From Micropterix aruncella (lineage: Eukaryota; Arthropoda; Insecta; Lepidoptera; Micropterigidae): 64,000 nt of DNA. The notes under the pieces are model-generated. The model saw only the letters and a program-made list of their open reading frames with translations, was not told where the DNA came from and did no database searches. The stretch is taken from the NCBI GenBank assembly GCA_944548615.1, contig OX155976.1:7211822-7275821 (forward strand), in the 5' to 3' direction. The position numbers and the translations under genes are program-made. Below are positions 20,881-32,090 of this stretch, in pieces (the stretch's first letter is position 1; each line of letters begins with the position of its first letter).

Positions 20881-21029
20881 AGAAATTAACATTCTTACTT
20901 TACTTAGTCAATACATATTTGAAAACATTATGCATGCACGAAAAAATATATATCATTATTCAAAAAACTATGGCAATCACAAATACAATACTAGAAATAA
21001 AAATAAATATATAGTGACAAAATTTAGAC

Positions 21030-21515
21030 TAAGTAAGCTAAGCAAATGTTTCATAGGAAACTGTATACAGTTTTTAATAAAATTCCAGAGGACATACAGG
21101 GTCTATTAGACATTCAGTTTATAAGTAAAATTAAAGATATTTTATGTAAGAAGGCTTACTACATAGTAGTAGATTTTATAAATGATATTGATTTTTTTTT
21201 AATGATTATAAAATCGAGATTTAATATTCTTTTCTTATTTTAATAAAAATTGTTAATTGTAATTGTAGGAAAATTGTAATTGTAGGTATATTTTTTCCCC
21301 CTCTTTTTGACTATTGTTGTTAATTATGACTATTTTAAATTCTAACTGTACCTAAAAATTAAAAAAAAATATATATTTCTGTTGTTAAATATTACATTAT
21401 ATCATGATTATATAATGTACCTATCCAGTATCTATAAAGTATTTGAAATGTAAGCTAAATGACAAATTATCTATAATATAAAACATAAATTGTATTTCAT
21501 ATTTTGACGTCAGAA
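21030..21515 (+). pseudogene. LINE RT C-terminal end plus 3' UTR relic
   Basis: NKIPEDIQGLLDIQFISKIK followed by DILCKKAYY and DFINDID aligns with the last 40 residues of LINE-4 (NKVPVKMLNLSVIQFKSFIK ... YSKGYYKINDYLDN). The rest is AT-rich UTR ending near TGACGTCAGAAAG, resembling the LINE-4 3' region at about 57580. Only the very C-terminus is kept. Confidence 0.65.
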
Positions 21516-21554
21516 AGCATTTTTTTACAAATTCACAAAATGCGTTTCCGCACC

Positions 21555-22373
<819 letters not shown>

Positions 22374-22440
22374 GATAGATAGAAATTCTTTATTGCACCT
22401 TTTAAAACAACACATACAACAGGCGAAATTGCTTAAATTA
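22374..22440 (-). repeat. LINE 3' tail (LINE-2-like)
   Basis: Read on the minus strand it ends AATAAAGAATTTCTATCTATC. AATTCTTTATTGCACCTTTT and ACAGGCG match the 3' end of LINE-2 (28763-28805). The body of the same LINE probably continues at 22925-23035, with a family A copy inserted between. Confidence 0.6.
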
Positions 22441-22905
22441 CAGGGAGCTAACGGGCCCTTGCTGAGTTGGCCATGAAGATCCATTCTGTTCAGGGTTGGT
22501 CATACTCACGGGTCAACACCCATCCGGCGGCCTCCTCGCATGAAGTGTGAGCCTAGGTAGGACTCTAGCCGTAGGGCTAGTTTTCCCTAGGAATCTAACT
22601 TCTGGCGCTCCTGGACGGTCTGCGCACCGTGCGGCGTAAGCCAATCGACTGTGCACTCTGACTAACAATCGGGGGAGTCTGGAACCAGTATTGTTTCCTA
22701 TAGAGCGGGGGTGGTCGCGGACCTTACGACGACTGCTCTTGAAACGACCATCGGCTACCCGATCCTGGGTAAACAGCCGGGCAAAGGATGCCGTGGTCCG
22801 CGATAGATTCGGCACACACCATTTCACCGCTTCGTAAGGGAGAGGACCGGGCAAGCGACCTCGAACTCGGAACCAATCGAGAGACTGGAGTAATCTGGTC
22901 GCAAG
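22441..22905 (-). repeat. Family A repeat (A1), 5'-truncated, inside a LINE relic
   Basis: Minus-strand copy ending TTAGCTCCC. The about 113-codon frame seen at 12075-12425 is open here too (22854-22513). Confidence 0.85.
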
Positions 22906-22924
22906 ATTTTAACAAAAAAATAAA

Positions 22925-23035
22925 TAATAACCAAAGGATGGCTTCAGTGGAGTCAAGGTAGCAAACATCGGCATAGTCTAGTATAGGCAGTAACGTTTGA
23001 ACTATAGTCTTCTTAACCTCCACTGGTAAAAATCA
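22925..23035 (-). pseudogene. LINE-2-like RT fragment
   Basis: EVKKTIVQTLLPILDYADVC, then YLDSTEAIL, matches LINE-2 (DTKKSLAQSLLLPLLDYADV). About 35 codons only. Confidence 0.7.
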
Positions 23036-23120
23036 TTGCAGCCGCCGAAGAATCGAAAACCAAGGATGCGTTAGCTTACTTCATTGATCTGCGAATGACC
23101 TGCGAAAAACTAAAATCGCT

Positions 23121-24030
23121 CAGATGCAATCACTCAGTATAAAACCACTCAGGATAAAGTCACTCACGGCACACCATTGTGCCGCGAGTATCATCCTGGT
23201 GTGTCGCCACTTTTTACACGACTTTCCGACAAAAAAGATATTTGTTAATAGAATATGTAAACCATTCTCGAACATCTTTAAAACGCTTTACTTTTCCTAT
23301 GTTCGCTTAGAGTTCGCATCGCAGATTTGGAATCCGCAATATGGCGTGTATAAAAATAGGGTGGAGGGCGTCCAAAGACGTTTTACTAGATACCTGGACT
23401 ATCGTGAGCACTTGGGACTTGGAACCTACGAGAGCAGGCTGGACTATTTCAGTATGTGTTCACTGGAAGACCGCCGTACAGAGGCTGATATGATATTATT
23501 GTATAATATAATACATAACAAAATTGATAGCCCTCATTTAGTGAAGAAACCACGAAGGGTTCGCTCTCCTCGTACGTTCGAAATCCCTCGTGTGAACACT
23601 AGTTACGCCCAAAACTCTGTTATGCACCGCTTGATGACCACATACAATAGTCGATTTTAAGATATCGACATTTTTTACTTGAATCAACCTAACTTCAGCG
23701 AGGCTGTCCTTAGCTCACTAGGCGTCTAGGAAGTGTTTATATAGTGAGTGTACAAATTGTTTCATAACACTCAGAGCGAAAATGAGAATAGCAAAGAGTA
23801 TAATTTGAATACCTATCTTACATATATCCCATCCCTCTCCTTTCCTATCCTTGCAATAGTTCGATTGTAGTTTAATTTAATTTAATTTAGTGCAATGCAA
23901 CTTTTGATCTACCGTATAAGAAAATAATGTAGGAAACAATTAATCGGCCAGCGAAACACTGTATTAAAATAATTAGTAATAATTAATGGAGCGCTGTATG
24001 TTTCCCGAAAATAAAATAAATAAATAAATA
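23121..24030 (+). pseudogene. LINE RT C-terminal fragment and 3' UTR
   Basis: FEFASQIWNPQYGVYKNRVE-type sequence, then RRTEADMILLYNIIHNKIDS and NTSYAQNSVMHRL, equivalent to YASQIWSP ... RRKCADVLFFHKI ... STNYAQN in LINE-1. The frame is open for 178 codons but starts out of context. The 3' UTR reaches an AAAT tail at about 24010-24030. A second copy of this family lies inverted at 43541-44530. Confidence 0.8.
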
Positions 24031-24235
24031 ATGTGTTCAGGGTTCATCTATGTATGTTTTCCTTTGTTTTTATTCTACCATAATTTCTAAACGTTGAACC
24101 GATATAGACGTGTGTTGTATTGTTACAATAATTATGTCATCCAGAGTGTCAAAAAGTGCCTTAACTGACCAAATATCAAGTAATAACCTGTACAAATGTC
24201 TAAAAATTAACAAAAATAACTATAAATACAATAGT
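24031..24235 (+). repeat. Dispersed repeat family B, copy 1
   Basis: CAGGGTTCATCTATGT, TGTCATCC-GAGTGTCA and GTGCCTTAACTG-CCAAAT are shared in order with 25736-26010 and, inverted, with 54430-54680. Confidence 0.8.
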
Positions 24236-24572
24236 TCACTTTCTATAACTGCTTTCGTGTTTTTATCCTTTTTAATATATATACCTACACTTATTTGAGT
24301 TATTATTTAGCAGGCAAGGAAATGCAACTTTTACATTGACCACTAAGACAAAAAGATTATGCGCGAACTCCTGAAAGAGAAAAATCCGCGAAAGAGAGAA
24401 CTTCTGCGGCACTAATGGAGGCGCTACTATTTTAGAACCCCCCACCCCCCCTTGCCCTCCCGGCCTCCCCCGTGTGCATTCACCAAGAAAAGGTTGAAAA
24501 CCACTGAAATACTGTAATTAAATGCATTATAACACGTCTCAGAAAAGAGAATATAAAGCAATTAAAATAATT
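24236..24572. other. No gene seen
   Basis: AT-rich, with a C-rich segment (about 24438-24475). Confidence 0.4.
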
Positions 24573-24659
24573 TTAGGAGACAAAAGAGAAATTCCAGACA
24601 AAGGAAAGGAGAAAGGATGGGAGGAGGTGATGGGTATATATTATTGTTGAGAGAGGAAT

Positions 24660-25020
24660 CGATTTTTCAGAAGTCACTTGAACACGGAGAGCAAACACGG
24701 GTCGATAATTTTCTACGCTCGTGGGATCGCCCTTTTTATATATCGGTGTAATCTTGGCTACTTTATGACAATCTGGAAATATTCCCTCTGAAAAGCTTGC
24801 TAGTACACGTTCATGGATTTCAATTACGCTAACAGGTATATCATCGAGACCAGTTGATTTTTTGTTCTTTAGAGAGTCGATGCATTTTTCTATTTCTTGA
24901 TTGTTGATCGATAGTTTGATCCTTATTAAATGTAGTTTATGTAGAACTCTTTGGATGCTTTCTATTTTTCTAGTTTTTGCAGATGTATAATACTGTTTCA
25001 TCGAGCTAACGTAATTCATC
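24660..25020 (-). pseudogene. LINE RT N-terminal fragment with internal deletion
   Basis: LSINNQEIEKCIDSLKNKKS followed by TGLDDIPVSVI, then a jump to FSEGIFPDCHKVAKITPIYK and KGDPTSVENYRPV: the pre-palm region of an RT, with the stretch between IPVSVI and FSEGIFP shortened. It stops before any catalytic aspartate. Confidence 0.8.
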
Positions 25021-25181
25021 GATAAGCAATATCGACGTTAGCCGCATCCTTGTTGACAGCTTGGTTTATTACCCCATCGGAACGTTCCGTTGGCCCGTAC
25101 CTTTGTTGATCGATAGTTTGATCCTTATTAAATGTAGTTTATGTAGAACTCTTTGGATGCTTTCTATTTTTCTAGTTTTTA
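24899..25181. repeat. Rearranged X-Y-X block
   Basis: X (24899-24977) and X' (25103-25181) are identical over about 78 bp (TTGTTGATCGATAGTTTGAT ... TTTTTCTAGTTTT). Y (24978-25100) recurs with a single mismatch at 31079-31202. Y includes LINE RT coding from the fragment to its left. Confidence 0.85.
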
Positions 25182-25436
25182 TATATTTTTGTTATTCAAT
25201 TGCTGATTCTCTATGTTTTCTCATTATTTCTGTTGTTTTTTATTTTTCTAGTTTTTATGTCTTTGTTATTGAATTTCTATGTTTTTTTTTTTCAATTATT
25301 AGTTTTATATAGACTTTTTTATAATTTTATGAGAAATTTGAAATGTAATTTTATTTGTAGAAATACCACTAGTTATGTATTTTCTATACCCAGATCGGGT
25401 TTTTGAAAATAAATTAGTCTTATTCTTATTCTATTC
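25182..25436. other. T-rich low-complexity stretch
   Basis: Runs of T and TTTTTAT; the small frames are low complexity. Confidence 0.5.
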
Positions 25437-25640
25437 TTAATTGTACGTCCCTGATATTTAGAGGGAGCTGGTTCCATAAACGAGCTGTACGTGCAGAGAA
25501 GGAGTAGTAATACAACGAATTTTAAGATTTGGAATGCAATTGACGTTATTCCGACTCGATCGGAGTGAGAGCGCCTCCATGACGTGACCTTATCCTTCAG
25601 ATAAGTGAAGTGAAGTTAAATTATGAATAACTGTCCTACT
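25437..25640 (-). pseudogene. LINE-2-like RT C-terminal relic
   Basis: ARLWNQLPLNIRDVQ on the minus strand matches ARLWNDLPANIRNSP of LINE-2 and TRLWNQLHPLYQ at 36.8 kb. Surrounding frames are broken. Confidence 0.65.
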
Positions 25641-25735
25641 TCACGCTGTGCTCGCCTGAGCACAGCATGATGCAACAAGAATAGTATGTGCAGATTTATA
25701 CGATTCCCAATCAGCAGCCATTGCATACCTTTTTA

Positions 25736-26010
25736 CACGATTGCCTAACAAAAAAGGAGTGTAATGTGATCAGGGTTCATCTATGTCTGTTTTCCGTTTC
25801 TTTATTCCACTATCACTTCTAAAAGCTCAAACAGATTTAGAAGTATGTGTTATTGTTAGAATCGTTATGATATCCCGAGTGTCATAGGGTGCCTTAACTA
25901 TCCAAATGCCAAGTAAATAGTTGTCTAAATTTCCTAATCTCCAAATGTCAATAAATTGACATAAATATATCGTATTTAGTGTCAAATGAAAGGCCTGATT
26001 GAGTACATTC
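25736..26010 (+). repeat. Dispersed repeat family B, copy 2
   Basis: Begins GATTGCCTAACAAAAAAGGA, like the inverted copy at 54.6 kb (CTGCCCAACATAAAAGGAGT), then follows copy 1. Confidence 0.8.
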
Positions 26011-26043
26011 CGAAAATATATGTGTCTATATGAGTAAATACAT

Positions 26044-26745
26044 AAACCACAACTACAACGGGCGAACCCGTCACCTCAGGTAGTTTTAACGAAATGTACG
26101 TTCTGTCTCCCGTGAGATGAGCGCAGAAGACTTAGGACAAAACAATCTACCGTTAAGCTCCGCCACCTGCCCGTCAGATGCCAACGCCTAACGGCGAGGC
26201 ACCGGGAAAGGTGGGGCAGTCTCGCCCCCTGACTACCAGTTTTGACAGGATATCTCCGTCTGGAATTAACCTTCAGGATACCTCCGTCCTCCAGACTGGT
26301 TACGGGTCCGAAGTCGCTTACACGACCTCTACCTATTGTATTACAGCGGTAATTCAGTTTGAATTTTCGCGGACCTGGGCGTTCTTTGCCCGTAGTGATA
26401 CACGGGATCGAGTGGCCCAAGGTTATTTCAATAGTGGCATGAAAACAGGTCAACATCCACCCCCGCTGATTAGAAAACAGTATATTACCATAGTCTCCAG
26501 ACCCCTTCAGAAATTAGTCAGAATGCACAGCCGATTGGGTACGCCGATCGGTGCGCAAACCGTCCAGTGGCGCCGGGATGCAATCCCGCCGGGAGAAACC
26601 GGTCCACCAACTCTGAGGACTGAGACACGGGAGTCTTACCCGGGGTAGCCTTCCACTCGAGGAGGCTTCTGAATAGGAGCCGAGTCGTGAGCTGAGCTGA
26701 TCCGAGAACAAAATGGATCTTGTGGCCCAAGCTGCACAATACCGT
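26044..26745 (+). repeat. Family A repeat, subfamily A2 (near full length)
   Basis: Starts CAACTACAACGGGCGAAC and ends near GGCCCAAGCTGCAC. Frames inside do not agree with those of A1. Confidence 0.85.
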
Positions 26746-26764
26746 CCAGCATCAGAGTCAGCGG

Positions 26765-26885
26765 CAAAAAAAGTTCAAGAGTTTTGTAAAACCTGATACT
26801 TTCAGGTCAGACAATATTTTGGCCATAGAATACTGGGGTAGAATCTGCAGGCCAGACTCCGGGACACCTGGCGCTGGCGTACTAG
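26765..26885 (+). repeat. Dispersed repeat C-prime, copy 1
   Basis: Matches 31203-31325 in inverted orientation: AGAGTTTTGTAAAA, CAGGCCAGACTCCGG and ACACCTGGCGCTG. Confidence 0.75.
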
Positions 26886-26889
26886 GAAA

Positions 26890-27735
26890 TGTATAATTTT
26901 AATTAGTACACTTAAAGTGTTTTTAAAAAGCTGAAAATTCATCAGTAGACAGGGCATGCAACCTAGACAGACTCGAAACAAATGGTCAGACTGCTTAACA
27001 ATATAATGCGTAGCGTCAGCATTACTCCATACATATCAGAAAAACGAAGTCAATTATACTGCGCGGAGGATTAGACCGATGCGTATCAGTTACCGACAAA
27101 TACGTAATGGCGCGGTGGCGTATTCGCACGGACTTCACTTTTGTGACAAACTGAAAATTCATAAGTAGAGAGTTAATGCAGTAAAGAACTTGAAACGAAT
27201 GGTCAGACTGCTTAACAATTTATTGCGTGGAGTCAGCATTACTCCATACACGTCACAAAAGTAAGGTCCCTGCAAATACGACGTACGTATTTCTGTTACG
27301 CATCGGTCTAATATGCCGCGCATTATGTATAACTAGCTGCGCCCAGCGGTTTCACTCGCGTGGTGATGGAAAATTGTGATAATGATGATAGAAAACCATA
27401 TATCTTTATAAATTATAGCCTATGTGTTATTCTGATGTGTAAGCTATATTATTGTAAAGTTTCATCAAAATCCATTCAGTAGTTTTTGCGTGAAAGAGTA
27501 ACAAACATCCATACATACATTCTTACAAACTTTCGCGTTTATAATATTAGTAGGATGTACTACATTTTTATGACATGTATGGAGTAGTGATGCCATACAT
27601 TACATTGTTAAGCAGTCTGACCTGTACTTCCAGTCCTTTATTGCATTCACAGCCTACTGATAAATTTTCAGCTTTCCAAAACACTTTGGGGCTACTAATT
27701 AAAATTGCACCTTTCCTATAATACGGGCCAACGGA
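26890..27735. mobile_element. Non-coding foldback element (family C)
   Basis: Three copies of a ~120-bp unit containing GGTCAGACTGCTTAACAAT: direct at about 26928-27052 and 27146-27265, inverted at about 27560-27690. Inner inverted segments (AGACCGATGCGTA at 27070 and TACGCATCGGTCTA at 27298) add a second fold. The right border GGCCAACGGAACGTTCC is shared with 25078-25100 and 31176-31200. A Helitron has inserted at 27333. Confidence 0.6.
27333..27555 (-). mobile_element. Small non-autonomous Helitron
   Basis: On the minus strand it starts TCCTACTAATATTATAAACG after an A and ends with a hairpin region followed by CAGCTAG and then T, so it lies between A and T as Helitrons do. The text GAAAGTTTGTAAG and CAAAAACTACTGAATGGATT is typical of arthropod Helitrons. 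No coding; 223 bp. Confidence 0.8.
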
Positions 27736-28276
27736 ACGTTCCGGTGAGGCAATAAATCATTAGACCGGCCCCGCCCCTTTTACTACCTGCTTGTAGGGAT
27801 GCATGTCGCAGCCTTCGCAGATTATCTATCAGATTATTATATTATTGAGATTGAGCAGCGAAACTTTTGTCGGGTCACTTTTCAGTTCGACAAAAAATTA
27901 CAAAATGTTATGTATAAAGCACCGAGTCTGCATGTTAATATCACCCTTTAACTTCAACAGCTCCAGGCTAGGAAATATGGTCTCCATTGCTCAACTGATA
28001 GGCAAGTAATGATGTTTTATCCGCGCAGCATTTTATAATACACATATGTGGGACTCATTATTACAAAATGCCACGATAACATTTTACTAATGATTGTTTG
28101 GAAATTAATAATGGCCTATGACCATGCTATGATAATCATTTATCTATTAAGTAGGTACTCATTTAAATAATAACTCATATCACATAATTAGGTCATTATT
28201 TAATTACTCTAATTCTACAATATTACTTAAACCGAAAATATTAATAAACTAACTTAATTAAACCGAAAATATTAAT
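27736..28276. other. AT-rich stretch
   Basis: No gene. A 19-bp motif TTAAACCGAAAATATTAAT is duplicated at about 28228 and 28258. Confidence 0.5.
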
Positions 28277-28747
28277 GACCCGTGCCCACTTCGTTGGGCG
28301 GTAAAACTTTTTACTTGTGATGAAATTTTATGAGTGTGGTTTGGTTAGTACTGAGTGCTATGATTTATTTCCTGACTGCCAAAAGATGGGTTATATTTTT
28401 CCTGCATATGTATGTATGTATTTGCATGCCAATTTGACTATATTACCGTTATTTGTGAGTGTCTTCTTGTGAGTGTCTCATCTCTTTGAACATTTATGCA
28501 GTGAAAGTAAAATTATATGCCGTAAAAGGGAAAAGTCTTTTGTTTTAAACACTAGAGACGATAAATTTACTTATTTTGATATGAATTCATAATTGTTGAT
28601 AATATGACCAATAAACATGACCTAACGATTTAAATTATTTTTTTTAATATAAAAACTACTTTTTGTGACTTACAAACAAAAGTTAGACATATGCTGTCGC
28701 TGACTTTTTTGTAGTCATTATCAAGCTCTATCAAGCACTTCTCTAGA

Positions 28748-28754
28748 ACTTAAT
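28748..28754. repeat. LINE-2 target-site duplication, copy 1
   Basis: ACTTAAT; repeated at 30800-30806. Confidence 0.7.
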
Positions 28755-28792
28755 AATAATAAACTCTTTATTTGCACTTAAAAAAAGTATAC

Positions 28793-28842
28793 AAAAAAGG
28801 CGAGCTTATTGCCACATGGCAATGTCTTACAGCTAACCTAAA
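28793..28842 (-). repeat. LINE-2 3'-UTR segment shared with the SINE tail
   Basis: GGCGAGCTTATTGCCACATG followed by GCAATGTCTTACAGCTAAC parallels 40773-40812 and 45701-45740 of the two SINEs (about 80 percent by eye over 38-39 positions). Confidence 0.7.
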
Positions 28843-28974
28843 CATAGTGGTACATGCGCGCATAGTGAAAATAAAGATTATTACATAACATACAGACAAG
28901 TGGAAGAATTTAAGACTAAAAGTGCCCGAGGAGAGGAAATTGGGAGAGGAACAGGAGAGAAAGGGAAGAACTGG

Positions 28975-30714
28975 TTACTTCTTAGAAAGGTAGTAATCCT
29001 TAAGGTGAGTCTTGAACGATGGTAAAGAAGGCGAGTTTCGTATATTTGCTGGGAGATCGTTCCAGAGTCTTGCACCATGGACACAGAAAGAATAGGAATA
29101 GAAATCACTATTATGACTCGGAATTTTTAATAAACTGTCAGAGGCTGACCGATGTACGAGACCGTGGGAACTTAGTGGTTCAAAAAGCTCCTGGAGATAG
29201 GATGGTGTTAATTGGGTGAGTACACGATATAGGAGAGCCAGTATATGAACATTTCTTCTTTGGCGTATTGGCAACCACTTTAACTGTGCCCTATAGTCGG
29301 ACACGTGATCATACTTACGTAGACCGAAGATGAATCGTATGCATACATTTTGCAAACGTTCAAGTTTGTTGAGCAGTTCCTCTGATAAATCGAGATAAGC
29401 CACATCTGCATAGTCAAGGAGAGGCAAGAGGAGAGACTGTGCAAGAGATTTTTTTGTGTCCATAGGAAGAAATCTTCTGAGTGTTTGCAGAGGGTGAAAA
29501 CTAGCAAATATTTTACGACTTACCTCGTCCACGTGTGGTTGCCAGGAGAAATGTTCATCGATAATTAGACCAAGATCTTTCACTTTTTGCGACAATGGTA
29601 TGGTGATATCGTTTAGTTTTAAAAGCGGAAGGGATTTTACATTTACTCTGGAGAGCAATTTACGACCTCCAATGAGTATAGCCTGGGATTTCAAAGGGTT
29701 GATTAGTAGACCCATCAGCGCACACCATTCACAAATGGCCTGAAGATCAGAGTTCATGATGGCGATCGAGGCATTGATGTTTTCGGGAGAGAAATGATTA
29801 TATATTTGGACATCATCTGCATACAGATGAGTATGTCCACGAACTTGGTTGGAGATAGGATTTATAAAAATTGAGAAAAGAAGCGGGGACAGAACCGCAC
29901 CTTGTGGAACTCCAGCTGTTAGATTAACCCATTCGGATGATCGATCGCCTACTTTTATACGCTGTTGTCTGGCTCTGAGATAGGAGCTGAACCAATTAAT
30001 AACGGTTTGCGAACAGTTGAGAGTTTGTAGCCGTGCAACGAGCAAGTCGAAGTCGACAGAGTTGAAGGCGCTGCTAAAGTCTAAGAGAACGAGCAAAGTA
30101 AGTTGTCTCTGGTCCATAGCTTTACGTGCGTCGTCGGTTACTTTGACAAGGGCAGAGGTAGTACTATGACCGGGACGGAAACCGGACTGATAGGGATTAA
30201 ACATATTGAATTCAGAAAGGTAATCTGATAGCTGAGAGAACACTATATGCTCCAACACTTTTGAGAGAGCAGGGAGAATAGATATTGGCCTGAAATCATT
30301 TGGTCGCACAGGATTTGATATTTTAGGAAGGGGTATAACGTAGGCATTTTTCCAAGGAGCTGGGTACGAACCAAATTCTAATGAGGAGTTTATTATGTGG
30401 GTAACGACTGGAAGAATACATTGGATGATACGTTTGAGCATATCTACACTGAGACCATCCGTTCCCACGGCCTTAGATTTAATCTGGTTTAATGTTAGTA
30501 AAACCGTTTCAACAGTAGCTGGAACAAAGTGAAATTTACACGGGTTGACTGGCACACTAGAATTGGCAATATGGGTGGTAGCACGGGACTTTGCTATATT
30601 ATCTAGTAGAACCGGTGACTTTGAGAAGTGGTTATTAAGAACGTCTATATCTACATTGGGATCTACGGGTCCTTTACATTTACCAATTCCAAGTTGGTTC
30701 AGCACTTTCCACAT
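28975..30714 (-). CDS. LINE-2 reverse transcriptase (intact open frame)
   Basis: 579 codons from the ATG at 30714; the frame is open further upstream (RCNQLCRNAKKCYIYDSL), so the ATG is internal. RT landmarks: IKSKAVGTDGLSVDML, YVIPLPKISNPVRPNDFRPI, QSGFRPGHSTTSAL, LLDFSSAFNSVDF, TAGVPQGAVLSPLLF, LYADDVQIY (YADD catalytic motif), KVKDLGLIIDEHFSW, LLDYADVAYLD, LPIRQRRNVHILALLY and ARLWNDLPANIR. No internal stop or frameshift. The style (ADVAYLD, LPIRQRR) suggests the CR1/L2/Rex group rather than the group of LINE-1 here. 5' truncation means it cannot move by itself. Confidence 0.9.
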   Translation of the reverse strand: MWKVLNQLGIGKCKGPVDPNVDIDVLNNHFSKSPVLLDNIAKSRATTHIANSSVPVNPCKFHFVPATVETVLLTLNQIKSKAVGTDGLSVDMLKRIIQCILPVVTHIINSSLEFGSYPAPWKNAYVIPLPKISNPVRPNDFRPISILPALSKVLEHIVFSQLSDYLSEFNMFNPYQSGFRPGHSTTSALVKVTDDARKAMDQRQLTLLVLLDFSSAFNSVDFDLLVARLQTLNCSQTVINWFSSYLRARQQRIKVGDRSSEWVNLTAGVPQGAVLSPLLFSIFINPISNQVRGHTHLYADDVQIYNHFSPENINASIAIMNSDLQAICEWCALMGLLINPLKSQAILIGGRKLLSRVNVKSLPLLKLNDITIPLSQKVKDLGLIIDEHFSWQPHVDEVSRKIFASFHPLQTLRRFLPMDTKKSLAQSLLLPLLDYADVAYLDLSEELLNKLERLQNVCIRFIFGLRKYDHVSDYRAQLKWLPIRQRRNVHILALLYRVLTQLTPSYLQELFEPLSSHGLVHRSASDSLLKIPSHNSDFYSYSFCVHGARLWNDLPANIRNSPSLPSFKTHLKDYYLSKK

Positions 30715-30799
30715 TTCTTTGGGAGTACAGTTTGCAAGCGAGTCGTAGATGTAACATTTTTTTGCGTTACGACATAGTTGGTTACAACGATATATCTCT

Positions 30800-30806
30800 A
30801 CTTAAT
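30800..30806. repeat. LINE-2 target-site duplication, copy 2
   Basis: ACTTAAT; see 28748-28754. Confidence 0.7.
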
Positions 30807-31078
30807 CATATATCTCTCATCGTTAAAGCAGCGTTAGTAAGAAACGTTTTCGTTCGACCGTTTTTTCCGACTTACTTTGAAAATCTGACTACCACGAAAA
30901 AGTCTTTTCATATTTCGGATTAATATATAGCCTATGACACTCACAAATAACGTGGCTTTCTATTGGTAAAAGAATTTTCAAAATCGGTTCTGTAGATCCA
31001 GAGATTACTTCCTACAACGTCACAAACTTTACCTCTTTATAATATTAGTAAAGATATAGCAATCGGTACTATAATAAA

Positions 31079-31202
31079 TGCAGATGTATAATACTGTTTC
31101 ATCGAGCTAACGTAATTCATCGATAAGCAATATCGACGTTAGCCGCATCCTTGTTGACAGCTTGGTTTATTACCCCATCGGAACGTTTCGTTGGCCCGTA
31201 CT
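31079..31202 (+). repeat. Copy of block Y from 24978-25100
   Basis: Differs by one base (GGAACGTTTCG instead of GGAACGTTCCG) over about 120 bp. Confidence 0.9.
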
Positions 31203-31325
31203 TTAGTACGTCAGCGCCAGGTGTTCCGGAGTCTGGCCTGCTGACTCTACACCGGCATTCTATGGTAGAAATACTGTCTGATTTGAAAGTACCAGCTTTT
31301 ACAAAACTCTTGCACTTTTTTGCCT
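31203..31325 (-). repeat. Dispersed repeat C-prime, copy 2
   Basis: Reverse-complement match to 26765-26885. Confidence 0.75.
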
Positions 31326-31754
31326 CTGGCTCCCCAACTAAGATGCATCTGTACTTACGTAGCTCTCGCAAAACCCTAGAATGGTGTTTCGATATTTTAA
31401 TTTTGCTATCTCTTTCCGAAACGATGGCCCAACAAAACATAATCTTATTGCATTACGTCGCGTTCTCGAGTTCTTGCTTCTAAAATGACAGCATGTCATG
31501 TCATACTGGTCGTAAGTCAGACCTCTTTCCAGCTATAGATTTAAAGCTCGGTAACAAATGGACCCAGTGTTCGCGAGAGTCCTCATTGGTCAAAGGTAAG
31601 AGATACTCACAAATCCAAATAGAAATAAGGACTAAACCATGGTTCCACCACTTACCTTTCACCCTTAAGGTAATCTCAACCCTCTGCAGAATGCGCATCG
31701 GTAATTGCTGCACTCCTGCTCACTCACCTCACCTCCTGCGCCTCCCCCCATATG
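31326..31754. other. No gene recognised
   Basis: Two overlapping ~100-codon frames (31151-31483 and 31493-31777) have no recognisable motif. TTGCTTCTAAAATGACAGCA at about 31474 resembles 32110-32130, so one repeat may have been split by the insertions at 31755-32090. Confidence 0.35.
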
Positions 31755-31895
31755 TATTTAAAAAAAAATATTATTAAGGAATCATACAGCTGTTACAATA
31801 AATTTGGTACAAAATTATTAAGTTAAAAAAATAAAGCTAATTACATGTTTCCACTTAAACATTCATAATTTAGACACAACAATATCATATTTTTT
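31755..31895 (-). repeat. 3' UTR fragment of LINE-1 family
   Basis: AATCATACAGCTGTTACAAT through AATTACATGTTTCCACTTAA is almost identical to 14428-14540. Confidence 0.85.
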
Positions 31896-31899
31896 TAAA

Positions 31900-32090
31900 G
31901 CCCGCTGGGTAACACTCCTGGCTATCTCGCGATTAAGGCGTTGGCCTCTTACGGGTTTGTGGCGGAGCTAGACGGCGGACTGTTTTTGTCCTAAGTCTTC
32001 TGCGCTCACTCCAGAGAGATAGAACGATTAATCGTTAAAACTTCCTGAGATGACGGGCTCGTCCACTGTAGTCGACAACTCTAGTTATTT
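31900..32090 (-). repeat. Family A repeat, 5' part
   Basis: Minus-strand sequence from GTCGACTACAGTGGACGAG to CCAGGAGTGTTACCCAGCGGG, as in A1. Confidence 0.8.

Larger units (their letters stand above)
14393..20892 (-). mobile_element. LINE-1 of this window: Jockey/CR1-like retrotransposon with ORF1 and ORF2, split by hAT
   Basis: Minus-strand order is truncated ORF1 (20892-20248), a spacer of about 560 bp, ORF2 endonuclease (19691-18610), a hAT insertion, ORF2 reverse transcriptase (16485-14711), a 3' UTR of about 310 bp and an AAAT-type tail near 14393-14420. With the hAT and one TSD copy removed, ORF2 is one open frame of 954 codons, so the LINE was intact in ORF2 when the hAT landed. The 5' end is truncated inside ORF1. 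A 3'-UTR copy recurs at 31755-31895. Confidence 0.85.
28755..30799 (-). mobile_element. LINE-2: 5'-truncated CR1/L2-like retrotransposon
   Basis: Inserted into a Helitron, flanked by ACTTAAT. It keeps the RT half of ORF2, a 3' UTR of about 220 bp and an ATT-type tail (TTATTATTATT on the minus strand). The endonuclease is missing by 5' truncation, the usual product of target-primed insertion. The RT frame continues upstream of its first ATG to the truncation point. Confidence 0.85.
28277..31065 (-). mobile_element. Helitron family D, copy a, interrupted by LINE-2
   Basis: The 3' end (GCCCAACGAAGTGGGCACGG on the minus strand) is at about 28277-28300 and the 5' end (CTAATATTATAAAGAGGTAA) at about 31040-31062. 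The sequence matches the complete copies at 32307 and 49473 on both sides of a LINE insertion at 28755-30799. Terminal bases are mutated (expected CTAG is not kept). Non-autonomous, no Rep/helicase. Confidence 0.8.

Noticed and set aside
28881..29507. Small frames opposite LINE-2 RT
   Set aside because: They are shadows of the real minus-strand RT frame.
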